DNA of 64,000 nucleotides from Paracoccaceae bacterium. Its GTDB lineage: Bacteria; Pseudomonadota; Alphaproteobacteria; Rhodobacterales; Rhodobacteraceae. Positions 11,146-20,287 of the stretch are shown one piece after another. The notes beneath the pieces are model-generated. The model made no database searches and was not told the DNA's origin. It was given only the letters and a program-made list of their open reading frames with translations. Position numbers and translations under genes: made by a program. Within the stretch, counting starts at the first letter, position 1; every line of letters starts with the position of its first letter. The DNA lies in assembly GCA_028284605.1 (NCBI GenBank), contig JANQRL010000031.1, forward strand, positions 89,104-153,103, given 5' to 3'.

Positions 11146-11573
11146 GCCAGGGCCGCGAAGGCCGCGTCGCCGGGATTGGCGAGCAGCGCCGGCGCCTCGG
11201 CGAGCGGCACCCAGACGGCGGTATGATCGTCCTCCGGCGGCGGGCCGATCTCGCGGGTCGGGGCGGCGACATAGACATGGGCGATCTTCTCGGCCCAGAG
11301 GTCGTATTCCGGCATATAGGCGAAGCGGCGAAACACTCCGAGCCGGCGCGGCGCCGCGATACGCCAGCCGGTTTCCTCATAGACCTCCCGATGCAGCGCC
11401 GGCAGCACATCCTCGCCCGGATCGATCCCGCCGCCGGGGAGCTGGAATTCGTGATGGATCCCGGCCTGATAGGTCAGGAGCACGTCCCGCCCCCGCAGCA
11501 AGAGCCCATAGACCCCGGGCCGCGGCGTGTAGCGCATACCCGGTCTGATCGCCTCGCCGTAGCGCCGGATCAC
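11124..11573 (-). CDS. NUDIX hydrolase
   Basis: Nucleoside diphosphate-linked hydrolase. The Nudix box is present as GGGIDPGEDVLPALHREVYEETGW (in parts: GGGIDPGE, then REVYEETG), giving the metal-binding REXXEE residues. The product is 149 residues from a GTG at 11573, chosen because the N-terminus IRRYGEAIRPG then RPGVYGLLL matches the family's first beta strand; the upstream part of the frame runs into hslO leader sequence. The substrate is unknown. It is divergent from hslO, 70 bases away. Confidence 0.82.
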   Translation of the reverse strand: MIRRYGEAIRPGMRYTPRPGVYGLLLRGRDVLLTYQAGIHHEFQLPGGGIDPGEDVLPALHREVYEETGWRIAAPRRLGVFRRFAYMPEYDLWAEKIAHVYVAAPTREIGPPPEDDHTAVWVPLAEAPALLANPGDAAFAALAYARSRP

Positions 11574-11643
11574 GCCCTTGGTCCTCTTCTTGCTGCACCT
11601 ATATGGACGCGGTATGCCAACCCCCAGAGCGTTAGGAAACCCC

Positions 11644-12636
11644 ATGACCCTCGGCTCTCAGATCGCCTGGGACGACACGATTCTGCCGTTCCAGCTCGAC
11701 AAATCGGACATCCGCGGCCGCGTCGCGCGCCTTGACGGCGTGTTGGACCGAATCCTGGCCCAGCACGACTATCCGGCGCCGATCGAGGCGCTGGTGGCGG
11801 AGATGGCCCTGCTGACCGCGCTGATCGGGCAGACGATCAAGCTGCGCTGGAAGCTGAGCCTGCAAGTGCGCGGCGACGGGCCGGCGCGGCTCATTGCGAC
11901 GGACTTCTTTGCACCCGAAACGGACGGCGAGCCGGCACGGATGCGGGCCTATGCCTCCTTCGATGCCGAACGGTTGGACCTGGCTGCCGATCCGTTCTCG
12001 CAGATCGGGGCGGGGTATTTCGCCGTGCTCATCGACCAGGGCCCGGGCACCACGCCCTATCAGGGCATCACGCCCATCGCCGGCGGCGCGCTGTCGGCCT
12101 GTGCGGAGACCTATTTCGCGCAGTCCGAGCAGCTTCCGACCCGGTTCGCGCTGAGTTTCGGGCGGTCGTCGGTCCCGGGCAGCAAGGAGAGCTGGCGCGC
12201 CGGTGGTGTGATGCTCCAGCATATGCCGAAGGCGTCGCCGCTCATGCAGGGTGGTGGCACTGGCGAGGGTGGGCTCTTGAGGCCCGCCGACATGCTCTTC
12301 GGCGATGAGCAGGAGAACTGGAGCCGCGTGAACCTCTTGCTCGACACCGCCGACCCGTTCGAACTGGTCGGGCCCGCGGTGCAGCCGACGGAACTGCTGG
12401 TGCGCCTCTTTCACGAAGAGGGGCCCCGGGTCTTCGATGCCCAATCGGTGCAGTTCGGTTGCTCCTGCTCGGAGGACAAGGTGCGGCAGAGCCTGTCGAT
12501 CTACTCGGCCAAGGATATCGGTCACATGACGACCGAGGAGGGTCGGGTGACCGCGGATTGTCAGTTCTGCGGGGCGCATTACGACCTCGATCCCGAGACG
12601 CTCGGGTTCGAGGCCACCAGACATGCCGGCGGCTGA
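11644..12636 (+). CDS. hslO: Redox-regulated chaperone Hsp33
   Basis: Holdase chaperone activated by oxidation. The 330-residue product has the Hsp33 N-terminal domain and the C-terminal zinc-binding redox switch: CSC (about residues 273-275) and CQFC (about 305-308), the CxC-x(~29)-CxxC arrangement of active Hsp33. Oxidation of the four cysteines releases zinc and unfolds the linker. The start MTLGSQIAWDD at 11644 was chosen over an upstream in-frame ATG at 11578 that would add non-conserved residues. It overlaps the downstream NUDIX gene by 14 bases, suggesting one transcript with that gene and cca. Confidence 0.95.
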   Translation: MTLGSQIAWDDTILPFQLDKSDIRGRVARLDGVLDRILAQHDYPAPIEALVAEMALLTALIGQTIKLRWKLSLQVRGDGPARLIATDFFAPETDGEPARMRAYASFDAERLDLAADPFSQIGAGYFAVLIDQGPGTTPYQGITPIAGGALSACAETYFAQSEQLPTRFALSFGRSSVPGSKESWRAGGVMLQHMPKASPLMQGGGTGEGGLLRPADMLFGDEQENWSRVNLLLDTADPFELVGPAVQPTELLVRLFHEEGPRVFDAQSVQFGCSCSEDKVRQSLSIYSAKDIGHMTTEEGRVTADCQFCGAHYDLDPETLGFEATRHAGG

Positions 12637-13216
12637 GCTTCGGTCGCGGCTGATGTCGGCCCTGGCGCGTCCGGGGCCGGCATCGTCGGATTTCGACCTC
12701 AATCCTGGGACCGTGCTGCCGGAGGGGCGCAAGCTGCGGCCCGCCGCTGTGCTGATCGCGGTGACCGAGGCGGGCGACGTGATCCTGACCAAGCGGTCAC
12801 CGCAGCTTCAGCACCATCCGGGTCAGGTCGCCTTTCCCGGCGGCAAGCAGGACCCGGGCGATGCCACGCTCGCCGATGCCGCCCTGCGCGAGGCGGAGGA
12901 GGAGGTGGGCCTGCGGTGCGATCAGGTGGAGATGCTCGGGGCGCTGCCGGTCCATGAGACGGTGACCGGCTTCGAGGTGACCCCGTTCATCGGTCTGGTG
13001 CGGGGTCGTTTCGATCCGGTGCCGGAGGCCGGAGAGGTGGCGGAGGTCTTTGCCGTCCCACTCGATTTCGTCTCTAACCCAGCCCATTTCGCCGTCGAAG
13101 GGCGGCGCTGGCGCGGCGAGCGTCGGCACTATTATGCGGTTCCCTACGGCCCCTACTACATCTGGGGCGCCACGGCGCGGATGTTGCGGGGGCTGGCGGA
13201 TCGGATGGCGGCGTGA
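12623..13216 (+). CDS. CoA pyrophosphatase-type NUDIX hydrolase
   Basis: The 197-residue product has the Nudix box from GGKQDPGD to REAEEEVGL, preceded by the upstream signature LTKRSPQLQHHPGQVAFPGG that distinguishes the CoA/acyl-CoA pyrophosphatase subgroup (NudL/YeaB type). It probably cleaves CoA or oxidised CoA to 4'-phosphopantetheine and 3',5'-ADP. It sits between hslO (14-base overlap) and cca (4-base GTGA overlap), so the three genes form one operon. A product name is safer than a symbol. Confidence 0.88.
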   Translation: MPAAELRSRLMSALARPGPASSDFDLNPGTVLPEGRKLRPAAVLIAVTEAGDVILTKRSPQLQHHPGQVAFPGGKQDPGDATLADAALREAEEEVGLRCDQVEMLGALPVHETVTGFEVTPFIGLVRGRFDPVPEAGEVAEVFAVPLDFVSNPAHFAVEGRRWRGERRHYYAVPYGPYYIWGATARMLRGLADRMAA

Positions 13217-14364
13217 CCCGGCTCGACGCGCCCTGGCTTGCCGACGGTCCGTCCCGGACGGTGACGGAGATGCTCGCCGCAGGCGGTCATCAGGTTTGGT
13301 TTGTCGGTGGCTGTGTGCGCAACGCGCTTCTGGGCGCGCCGGTCTCCGATCTGGACATTTCCACCGATGCCCGGCCCGAGCGCGTCATGGACCTTGCCGA
13401 GTCAAGCGGGCTCAAAGCCGTCCCGACCGGGGTCGACCACGGCACGGTGACCGTGATCGCCGGGGAGCGGCCCTATGAGATCACGACCTTCCGGCGCGAT
13501 GTGGAGACCGATGGCCGCCGCGCTGTCGTCGCCTTTGCTGACAAGTTGGAAGAGGACGCCCATCGTCGGGATTTCACGATGAACGCGCTCTATGCCGCGC
13601 CGGACGGCACCATCGCCGATCCGCTCGGCGGGCTGGCCGACCTCGCGGCGCGCCGCGTGCGGTTCATCGACGATCCCGAGGCGCGGATTCGGGAGGACTG
13701 TCTACGCATCCTGCGCTTCTTCCGTTTCCACGCCTGGTACGGCGATGTCGAGGCAGGGCTCGATCCGGACGGCCTCGCCGCCTGCGCCGCCCATGCCGAG
13801 GGGATCGGGCAGCTCTCCAAAGAACGGATCGGCCACGAGATGCGGCGTCTTCTCGCGGCGCCCGATCCGGCGCCGGCCGTGGCGTCCATGGCTGCGGCGG
13901 GGGTGCTGATGCGGGTCCTGCCTGGCGCCGATCCCGCAGTGCTCCCGGTCCTGATCCATGTCGAGCAGCGGGCCGGGCTCAACCCGGACCCGATGCGCCG
14001 ACTCGCTGCGATCGGGGGTGAGGGCGCCGTCACCCGCCTCCGTCTGTCGAAGGCGGAGGCGAGGACGCTTGACCGGCTCAGGACCGGCGTCGCTTCGAAG
14101 GCCGGGGCGGCGGAGCTTGGATATCGAGAAGGGTACGGTCCGGGGCTCGACATCCTCGCTCTCCGCGCCGCGTTCTCGGGCATTGAAATCGACCCTAATG
14201 CTGCGGAACTTGCCCGGATCGGCGCCGCCGCCACTCTGCCGATCCGCGCCGATGATCTGTCGGAACGCTATCAGGGCAAGGCGCTGGGCGACGCGCTCAA
14301 GGCGGCCGAAACCCGCTGGATCGCCAGCGGCTTCTCCCTGACCCGCGAGGACCTTCTCGGCTGA
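13213..14364 (+). CDS. cca: CCA-adding tRNA nucleotidyltransferase / poly(A) polymerase family
   Basis: Class II nucleotidyltransferase that builds or repairs the 3' CCA end of tRNA (or adds poly(A); the subgroups look alike). The 383-residue product has the catalytic fold motif GGCVRNALLG followed by DLDIST (metal-binding aspartates), then RRDFTMNALY and the RNA-binding block EDCLRILRFFRFHAWYG. The start is a GTG that overlaps the preceding stop as GTGA. CCA-adding function is the likelier reading in alphaproteobacteria but is inferred. Confidence 0.9.
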   Translation: MTRLDAPWLADGPSRTVTEMLAAGGHQVWFVGGCVRNALLGAPVSDLDISTDARPERVMDLAESSGLKAVPTGVDHGTVTVIAGERPYEITTFRRDVETDGRRAVVAFADKLEEDAHRRDFTMNALYAAPDGTIADPLGGLADLAARRVRFIDDPEARIREDCLRILRFFRFHAWYGDVEAGLDPDGLAACAAHAEGIGQLSKERIGHEMRRLLAAPDPAPAVASMAAAGVLMRVLPGADPAVLPVLIHVEQRAGLNPDPMRRLAAIGGEGAVTRLRLSKAEARTLDRLRTGVASKAGAAELGYREGYGPGLDILALRAAFSGIEIDPNAAELARIGAAATLPIRADDLSERYQGKALGDALKAAETRWIASGFSLTREDLLG

Positions 14365-14427
14365 CCGCCCCACGCCCGGTTTCCCTGTGAGCGCAAACGG
14401 CCTATATGTCCGGCGAAAGGCACCCCC

Positions 14428-16275
14428 GTGTTCCGATTCTTCGAAAACCTCGTCGACCCCTACGTCCCATACGAGGAGGTTGACCGACCGCCGCAGCGCC
14501 TCTGGCCGTTCCTGCGCGGCTATTCCGTGCCGTTCCGCAAGGTCTTCGTCGCCACGGGTATCATGTCGGTCATCGTGGCGGCCGTGGAGATCTGGCTGAT
14601 CTTCTATATGGGCCGGCTCGTCGATTTGCTGACCACCACACCGGTTGCGGAGGTCTGGGCCGCGCACGGCCTTGAATTCATAGCCGTCGCGGCCTTCATC
14701 CTGCTCCTGCGTCCGCTCTTGCAGGTGATCGATGTCGGGCTCTTGAACAACGCCATCATCCCGAATTTCGGCACCATCGTTCGGTGGCGCGCGCACCGGC
14801 ATGTGTTGCGCCAGTCCGTGGGCTGGTTCGAGAACGATTTCGCGGGCCGCATCGCGAACCGGATCATGCAGACGCCGCCCGCAGCGGGCGAGGTCGTGTT
14901 CCAGGTCTTCGACGCCGTGACCTTCGCGCTTGCCTATATCATCGGCGCCGCGGTGCTGCTCGCCGATGCCGATCCGCGGCTGATGCTGCCGCTTCTCGGC
15001 TGGATGGCGCTCTATCTCGGGCTGATGCGCTGGACCGTGCGCCGCGTCTCGCCGGCCTCCAAGGCGTCGAGCGACGCGCGGTCCGAGGTGACCGGCCGCG
15101 TCGTGGACAGCTACACCAACATCCATTCGGTGAAGATGTTCGCCCATGACGAACGCGAGATCGACTACGCCAAGGAAGCCATCGAACGCGCGCGGCAGAC
15201 CTTCCAGCGCGAAATGCGGCTCTATACCACCATGGACGTGGCCCTGGTGCTGCTCAATGGCCTGCTGATCGTCGGCGTCGTCGGCTGGGCGCTGGCGCTC
15301 TATCTCGGCGGATCCGCCACCGTCGGCATCGTCGCCGCAGCGACTGCCCTGACGCTGCGGCTGAACGCGATGACTGGCTGGATCATGTGGGCGGTGACCA
15401 ACCTGTTCCAGAACCTCGGGGTGATCTCCGAAGGGATGGAGACGATCAGCCAGCCCGTGACCCTGGTCGATCAGCCCGGCGCGCCGCCGCTCAAGGTCGG
15501 TGAGGGCAAGATCGAGCTTCAGGAGCTGAGCCACCATTACGGGCGCGGTTCCGGTGGGCTCGACCGGATCAGCCTGACCATCGCGCCGGGCGAGAAGGTG
15601 GGCCTCGTCGGCCGCTCCGGCGCGGGGAAATCCACCCTCGTGAAACTGCTCCTGCGGTTCTACGACAACGAATCCGGGCGCATCCAGATCGACGGGCAGG
15701 ATATCTGCGGGGTGACTCAGGACAGTCTGCGGCTTGCTATCGGCATGGTGCAGCAGGACACGGCGCTGCTGCACCGATCGGTGCGGGACAACATTCTCTA
15801 TGGCCGGCCTGAGGCGACCGAAGCGGAGATGATCCAGGCTGCGAAACAGGCCGAGGCTCATGACTTCATTCTCGATCTACAGGATGGTGAGGGCCGTGTG
15901 GGCTACGAGGCGCAGGTTGGCGAGCGTGGCGTGAAACTCTCCGGCGGTCAGCGTCAGCGGATCGCGTTGGCTCGGGTGCTCCTGAAGGACGCGCCGATCC
16001 TCCTCCTCGATGAGGCGACAAGCGCCCTCGATTCGGAAGTCGAGGCGGCGATCCAGGACACGCTCTACGGTATGATGGAGGGCAAGACGGTGATCGCCAT
16101 CGCGCACCGCCTGTCGACCATCGCGCGGATGGACCGGATCATCGTGCTCGATCAGGGCCGCATTGCCGAGGAGGGCAGCCACGCGGAGCTGCTCGCCCAG
16201 GGCGGGCTCTATGCGAGGTTCTGGGAGCGGCAATCGGGCGGCTTCATAGGGGCCGATATCGAGGCGGCGGAATGA
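14428..16275 (+). CDS. ABC exporter half-transporter (permease-ATPase fusion), subunit 1
   Basis: ABCB/MsbA-type half-transporter of 615 residues: six transmembrane helices in residues 30-320 and a C-terminal ATPase with Walker A GRSGAGKST near residue 395, Q-loop region, signature LSGGQRQR, Walker B ILLLDEATSALDS and the switch His in AIAHRLSTI. All catalytic residues are intact. Translation begins at a GTG giving MFRFFENLVDPYVPYEE. It overlaps the next gene by ATGA, so the two products almost certainly form a heterodimer. Substrate unknown; lipids, drugs or peptides are all possible for this family. Confidence 0.93.
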   Translation: MFRFFENLVDPYVPYEEVDRPPQRLWPFLRGYSVPFRKVFVATGIMSVIVAAVEIWLIFYMGRLVDLLTTTPVAEVWAAHGLEFIAVAAFILLLRPLLQVIDVGLLNNAIIPNFGTIVRWRAHRHVLRQSVGWFENDFAGRIANRIMQTPPAAGEVVFQVFDAVTFALAYIIGAAVLLADADPRLMLPLLGWMALYLGLMRWTVRRVSPASKASSDARSEVTGRVVDSYTNIHSVKMFAHDEREIDYAKEAIERARQTFQREMRLYTTMDVALVLLNGLLIVGVVGWALALYLGGSATVGIVAAATALTLRLNAMTGWIMWAVTNLFQNLGVISEGMETISQPVTLVDQPGAPPLKVGEGKIELQELSHHYGRGSGGLDRISLTIAPGEKVGLVGRSGAGKSTLVKLLLRFYDNESGRIQIDGQDICGVTQDSLRLAIGMVQQDTALLHRSVRDNILYGRPEATEAEMIQAAKQAEAHDFILDLQDGEGRVGYEAQVGERGVKLSGGQRQRIALARVLLKDAPILLLDEATSALDSEVEAAIQDTLYGMMEGKTVIAIAHRLSTIARMDRIIVLDQGRIAEEGSHAELLAQGGLYARFWERQSGGFIGADIEAAE

Positions 16276-18110
16276 CCGCGCTCTGGTCGCGCTGGATCGC
16301 CTGGGCTGGCGGGCTGATCGACCATGACCGCGCCGCCGAGGGTCCGCCGCCCCGGCAACTCTCGGCGTTCATGCGCTGGGCGCTGACCGGTGCCTGGCCG
16401 GTCATCCTCGCCGGGGCGGTGATTTCGGCGCTGACCGGTGCCTCCGAAGTGCTGTCGATGTATCTCCTCGGTCGCGTTGTCGACATCGCCGGCTCCGGCG
16501 CGCCGCTCGGCCAGTTTTGGGCGCTCTTCGTCTTCGCCATCCTTCTGCTCGTCGTCCTGCGCCCGACGTTCTTCGGCCTCAACGCCACGTTCCAGTCCGT
16601 GGTCATCGGGCCCAATACGTTCAAGCTGATCCTGAGCCGGCTGCACCGATGGACGCTGGGTCAGTCGGTGGGTTTCTTCGACAACGACTTCGCCGGGCGG
16701 ATCGCGCAGAAACAGATGCAGACCGCGCGCTCGATGACCGAGATCGTCATCGAAGTGGTCAATGCGGTGATCTTCGGCCTGGCCTCGGTGATCGGCGCCG
16801 CGCTGCTTGTGGCGACGGTGAGCGGCGGGCTCCTGAGCATCCTGTTCCTGTGGTTCCTCGCCTATATCGCCTATCTGGCATTTTTTCTGCCCCGCATCCG
16901 CGTGCGCTCGCGCGCCCGGGCGGCGGCGCAGGCCAATGTTTCCGGCCAGGTGGTCGACACGATCTCCAACATCAAGACGGTGAAGCTCTTCGCCCGGGCC
17001 GAGCATGAGGACAGCGCGGCGATCGGCGCCATGGAGGTGCTGCGCGACCGGGCGCTCGCCTTCGGCGAGGTGTCGAGTCTGTTCCGTTTCGGGCTGATGA
17101 CGCTGTCCGGACTGCTGCCGGTCTGCCTCGTCGGCTTCGGCATCGCGACACCCGGCGTTACCCCGGGCGATCTGGCCGCCATGGGCGCGGTCTCGATCCG
17201 GCTGGCGCAGATGTCGGGCTGGATCAGCTTCACGCTGATGGCGATCTATTCCCATGTCGGCGAGGTCGAGGACGGGATGCGCACCCTCACCCCGCCGCAT
17301 GACCTGACCGATGCCGAATGTGCCGGCGCGCTCAAGGTCGGCGCGGGCGAGATCCGCTTCGACGGGGTGACCTTTTCCTATGGCGGCGGGCCTGGGGGCG
17401 TGGAGGGGATCGATCTGACCGTCCGGCCCGGCGAGAAGCTGGGCATCGTCGGGGCCTCCGGGGCCGGAAAATCCACCCTCGTCGCTTTGCTCCTGCGGCT
17501 CTACGACCCTGAGAAAGGCCGGGTGGTGATCGACGGCCAGGATGTCTCCCAGATCACGCAGGAGAGCCTGCGCCGGGAGATCGGCATGGTCACGCAAGAG
17601 ACGGCGATGTTCAATCGCTCGGCGCGCGACAACGTGCTCTACGGACGGCCCGATGCCACCGAGGAGGAGATGTTCGCCGCCGCGCGCAAGGCCGAGGCCC
17701 ATGATTTCATCGCCGACCTGCGCGATCACACCGGGCGAGAGGGCTACGAGGCGCATCTCGGGGAGCGCGGGGTGAAGCTCTCCGGCGGTCAGCGGCAGCG
17801 GATCGCCCTTGCTCGGGCGATGCTGAAGGACGCGCCGATCCTGGTGCTGGATGAGGCGACCAGCGCGCTCGACAGCGAGGTCGAGGCGTCGATCCAGACC
17901 GCGCTTCAGGCGGCGATGGTCGGCAAGACCGTGGTGGCCATCGCGCACCGGCTTTCCACCATTTCCAGCATGGACCGGATCATCGTGCTCGATCAGGGCC
18001 GCATCGTGGAGGAGGGCGACCACGAGACGCTGCTGGCCCGGGGCGGTCTTTATGCCCGTTACTGGACCCGGCAATCGGGCGGTTTCATTACGACGGCTGC
18101 GGCGGAATGA
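16272..18110 (+). CDS. ABC exporter half-transporter (permease-ATPase fusion), subunit 2
   Basis: Second ABCB-type half-transporter, 612 residues, with the same layout as its upstream partner: membrane domain in the first 330 residues, then ATPase with Walker A GASGAGKST near residue 394, LSGGQRQR, Walker B ILVLDEATSALDS and the H-loop in AIAHRLSTIS. Both nucleotide sites of the pair therefore look competent, unlike some heterodimeric exporters with one degenerate site. The two genes are translationally coupled (ATGA). The short spacing to the following cell-wall genes does not prove co-transcription. Confidence 0.93.
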   Translation: MTALWSRWIAWAGGLIDHDRAAEGPPPRQLSAFMRWALTGAWPVILAGAVISALTGASEVLSMYLLGRVVDIAGSGAPLGQFWALFVFAILLLVVLRPTFFGLNATFQSVVIGPNTFKLILSRLHRWTLGQSVGFFDNDFAGRIAQKQMQTARSMTEIVIEVVNAVIFGLASVIGAALLVATVSGGLLSILFLWFLAYIAYLAFFLPRIRVRSRARAAAQANVSGQVVDTISNIKTVKLFARAEHEDSAAIGAMEVLRDRALAFGEVSSLFRFGLMTLSGLLPVCLVGFGIATPGVTPGDLAAMGAVSIRLAQMSGWISFTLMAIYSHVGEVEDGMRTLTPPHDLTDAECAGALKVGAGEIRFDGVTFSYGGGPGGVEGIDLTVRPGEKLGIVGASGAGKSTLVALLLRLYDPEKGRVVIDGQDVSQITQESLRREIGMVTQETAMFNRSARDNVLYGRPDATEEEMFAAARKAEAHDFIADLRDHTGREGYEAHLGERGVKLSGGQRQRIALARAMLKDAPILVLDEATSALDSEVEASIQTALQAAMVGKTVVAIAHRLSTISSMDRIIVLDQGRIVEEGDHETLLARGGLYARYWTRQSGGFITTAAAE

Positions 18111-18226
18111 GCGCTGCCTTCACGCCCTCGTGAGGCGAGAGACGCCATCGTCTTTGTGACAGCATCGGCCTTTTCCGCTATGGAACGGCAGGCCGGCGAA
18201 AAGGCCGCAGGGGCAGGGCAGGTCCG

Positions 18227-18721
18227 ATGACACGTTTGAGATGGCTGATATGCGTGTTCGCGCTGGCGGTTCTGGCCAGTTGCGCGCAGAGCAAGTTCCG
18301 CAGCTATGACGGGCCTGAGGTGACAAGCATCATCGTCCAGAAAGAGGCCCGGCGGATGTATCTGCTCCACGAGCAGGAGGTGCTGCGCGCCTTCGATTTC
18401 GAGCTTGGCTTCGCGCCGGTGGGCGACAAGTATGTCGAGGGGGACGGCAAGACGCCGGAAGGGCTCTACTATATCGACCGGCGCAACCCCAACAGCAGTT
18501 TTCACCTCTCGCTCGGCATCTCCTACCCCAATGCCCGGGACCGGGCCGAGGCGGCGGCGCTTGGCGAGGAGCCGGGCGGGGACATCTTCATCCACGGCAC
18601 GCCACGCAGGTTCCGCAGCCAGGACGATTGGACATGGGGCTGCATCGCGGTGACCAATCGCGAGATGGAGGATATCTATGCGATGGTGACAAACGGCACG
18701 CCGATCCTGATCCAGCCCTGA
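18227..18721 (+). CDS. L,D-transpeptidase (YkuD family), putative lipoprotein
   Basis: Cell-wall enzyme that makes 3-3 peptidoglycan crosslinks or attaches proteins to peptidoglycan. The 164-residue product has an N-terminal hydrophobic stretch ending in the lipobox LASC (Cys at about residue 19), and the YkuD active site with IHGTPR and WTWGCIAVTN, nucleophile Cys. The second half contains GDGKTPEGLYYI, the usual substrate-side motif. The catalytic sequence is of the YafK type (C-I-A-V rather than C-I-R-L). It begins a small cell-wall cluster with a CAP protein and a second L,D-transpeptidase. Confidence 0.9.
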   Translation: MTRLRWLICVFALAVLASCAQSKFRSYDGPEVTSIIVQKEARRMYLLHEQEVLRAFDFELGFAPVGDKYVEGDGKTPEGLYYIDRRNPNSSFHLSLGISYPNARDRAEAAALGEEPGGDIFIHGTPRRFRSQDDWTWGCIAVTNREMEDIYAMVTNGTPILIQP

Positions 18722-18788
18722 TCTCCGCGCGGAGCGAGCGTCCTCGGAGAGCGTCCGAGGAGAGTTCCGGCTCCCCCTGTCGCCAAGC

Positions 18789-19349
18789 TTAGCTCGGCGG
18801 GGATAGCAGCGACGGGTTGCCGGGGATCGGAGCACCTTGCCGGCCGACCACCATGGTCCACCAGATTTTCCCGGCCGGTTCCTGAAACCACGAAAAGCCG
18901 ATCTGGTCGGCGTTCGGATCGAGGATCACCGCCCGGGTGTCTGGCTGGCGCATCCAGGCCGCCAGGGTCTCGGTCTCGGTCTCGTAGGTCTCCGAGATGT
19001 TCTCGCCGAGGATCGCGCCGCTATAGCCGACACGTCGCGCCCGATCGAGCGGTGAGGACCCGTCGGAGCCGAAATGCCAGGGCCGGTTCTGCACGCTCAT
19101 GTCCCGGCTATGGGTGGCTGCGGCGGCGTTCAACCGCGCATCGAGCTGAACCGGCGGAGCCCCGGCTGCCTGACGAAGGGCGTTCACGCTGTCGAGGGTG
19201 CGGAACTGGATCGTCGCCGTGTCCTCCGGCGCGATCCGGTAGAGCTGCGGCAGCGGTAGCCCATCCGCTCCGATCCGGGCCTGGGGCGTCGGCGTGCAGG
19301 CCGCCACGAGGGCGAGCGCGAGGGCAGAAAACAGCGATACTCTCGACAT
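18789..19349 (-). CDS. CAP (SCP/PR1)-domain lipoprotein
   Basis: Exported protein of 186 residues with a lipobox-like VAAC at about residues 15-18 and a CAP domain: NALRQAAGAPPVQLDARLNAAAATHS, HFGSDGSS and GENISETYE, then a C-terminal block with WMRQPDTRAVILDPN and GFSW. The family's His/Glu cavity residues are present. CAP proteins in bacteria are generally envelope-associated but their enzymatic role is unclear. It lies between two L,D-transpeptidase genes on the opposite strand, which suggests a cell-wall context. Confidence 0.87.
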   Translation of the reverse strand: MSRVSLFSALALALVAACTPTPQARIGADGLPLPQLYRIAPEDTATIQFRTLDSVNALRQAAGAPPVQLDARLNAAAATHSRDMSVQNRPWHFGSDGSSPLDRARRVGYSGAILGENISETYETETETLAAWMRQPDTRAVILDPNADQIGFSWFQEPAGKIWWTMVVGRQGAPIPGNPSLLSPPS

Positions 19350-19517
19350 GCGGATGGCCTATCTGGAGCGTTTCGCCCCGGTTACCCCGTCCGCCCTGTG
19401 CTTTCAAACCCACATCGGCGTGAGCCCGCCCAGATCGCGCGGGTTTCATTTGCCGGTGCGGCATCAAAACAATAGGATGCGGACCGTTCGTGACGATTGC
19501 ATCGAAGGAACCGTCTG

Positions 19518-20144
19518 ATGTCCAAGACCCCGATCCGCCGCGTTGGTCCTTCTGCTCCGGCCCTTGGCCGCCGTGGATTTCTGGCCGGAACCGTGGCCCT
19601 GCTGGGCACCGCCGCGACGGCCCAATCCGCCGATCCAAACCGCAATTCGACCGAGATCGAGGCGGAGGTCTCGCAATCGGTGCGCCGCAATATCTCGAGC
19701 TTCCGGTCGCTCGACTGGCGGCCCTATTTCCAGACCACGCAGAACGGCGCGATCCTTGTCGATACGCAGTCCCGCGCGCTGCATTACTGGAGCCAGGATC
19801 AGAGCGTCTACAAGCTCTACCCGACCTCCGTGCCGCTGACCGAAGATCTCACGCGCCGGGGCCGCACCGCCGTCACGCTCAAGGACCCAAACCCGGATTG
19901 GCGTCCGACGCCGGCGATGAAGGAGCGCAATCCGGAATGGCCCGACTACGTTCCTCCGGGCCCTGACAACCCGCTCGGCACAAGAGCACTGCATCTGACA
20001 TGGACCTACTATCGGATCCACGGCACCCACGATACGCGCAAGATCGGCCGGCGCTCGTCGAACGGCTGCATCGGGCTCTACAACGAGCATATCGAAGAGC
20101 TTTACGAGTTGGCGCAGGTGGGCACGCAGGTGTTGCTCATTTGA
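19518..20144 (+). CDS. L,D-transpeptidase (ErfK/YbiS/YcfS/YnhG type) with Tat-like signal
   Basis: The 208-residue product carries a twin-arginine-like signal peptide (GRRGFLAGTVALLGTAATA, residues 17-35) and a YkuD domain with the active site IHGTHDTRKIGRRSSNGCIG, nucleophile Cys. The central ALHLTW-TYYRIHGT pattern is typical of the ErfK/YbiS group. The start ATG at 19518 was chosen over an upstream TTG because it gives the normal signal peptide. It is divergent from the CAP lipoprotein. It probably crosslinks peptidoglycan or tethers envelope proteins. Confidence 0.9.
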   Translation: MSKTPIRRVGPSAPALGRRGFLAGTVALLGTAATAQSADPNRNSTEIEAEVSQSVRRNISSFRSLDWRPYFQTTQNGAILVDTQSRALHYWSQDQSVYKLYPTSVPLTEDLTRRGRTAVTLKDPNPDWRPTPAMKERNPEWPDYVPPGPDNPLGTRALHLTWTYYRIHGTHDTRKIGRRSSNGCIGLYNEHIEELYELAQVGTQVLLI

Positions 20145-20147
20145 CCA

Positions 20148-20168
20148 CAATCCACAGGTTTATCCACA
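20148..20168. promoter_or_regulatory. Two adjacent DnaA-box-like sites
   Basis: TTATCCACA at 20160-20168 is a perfect DnaA-box consensus. On the same side, CAATCCACA at 20148-20156 matches in seven of nine positions, with three bases between them. They lie just after the L,D-transpeptidase stop. A pair is too few to call an origin. Confidence 0.4.
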
Positions 20169-20287
20169 ATACGGGTCGGTGAGGTTTGCATTTCCCCGTG
20201 TTTTTTTGGACACCGCGGACGAGGTTCATCTTTGGCGCCGGCGCATCCCCTCACCCGTATCTGGTCGGCGAATATCAGGAGGTTAAC

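Noticed and set aside
13702..15861. Long antisense open frame of 719 codons over cca and the ABC exporter
   Set aside because: It is antisense to genes with clear conserved domains, and its translation is low-complexity and His/Asp/Arg-rich, as expected from the opposite strand of GC-rich coding DNA. The same applies to antisense frames at 4249-5781, 16209-18074, 37187-39337, 42852-45224, 49413-50786 and 58647-61730 (partly).
20171..20207. Terminator after the L,D-transpeptidase gene
   Set aside because: A run of T at 20201 is preceded only by a 5-base stem with a 19-base loop, too weak to call.
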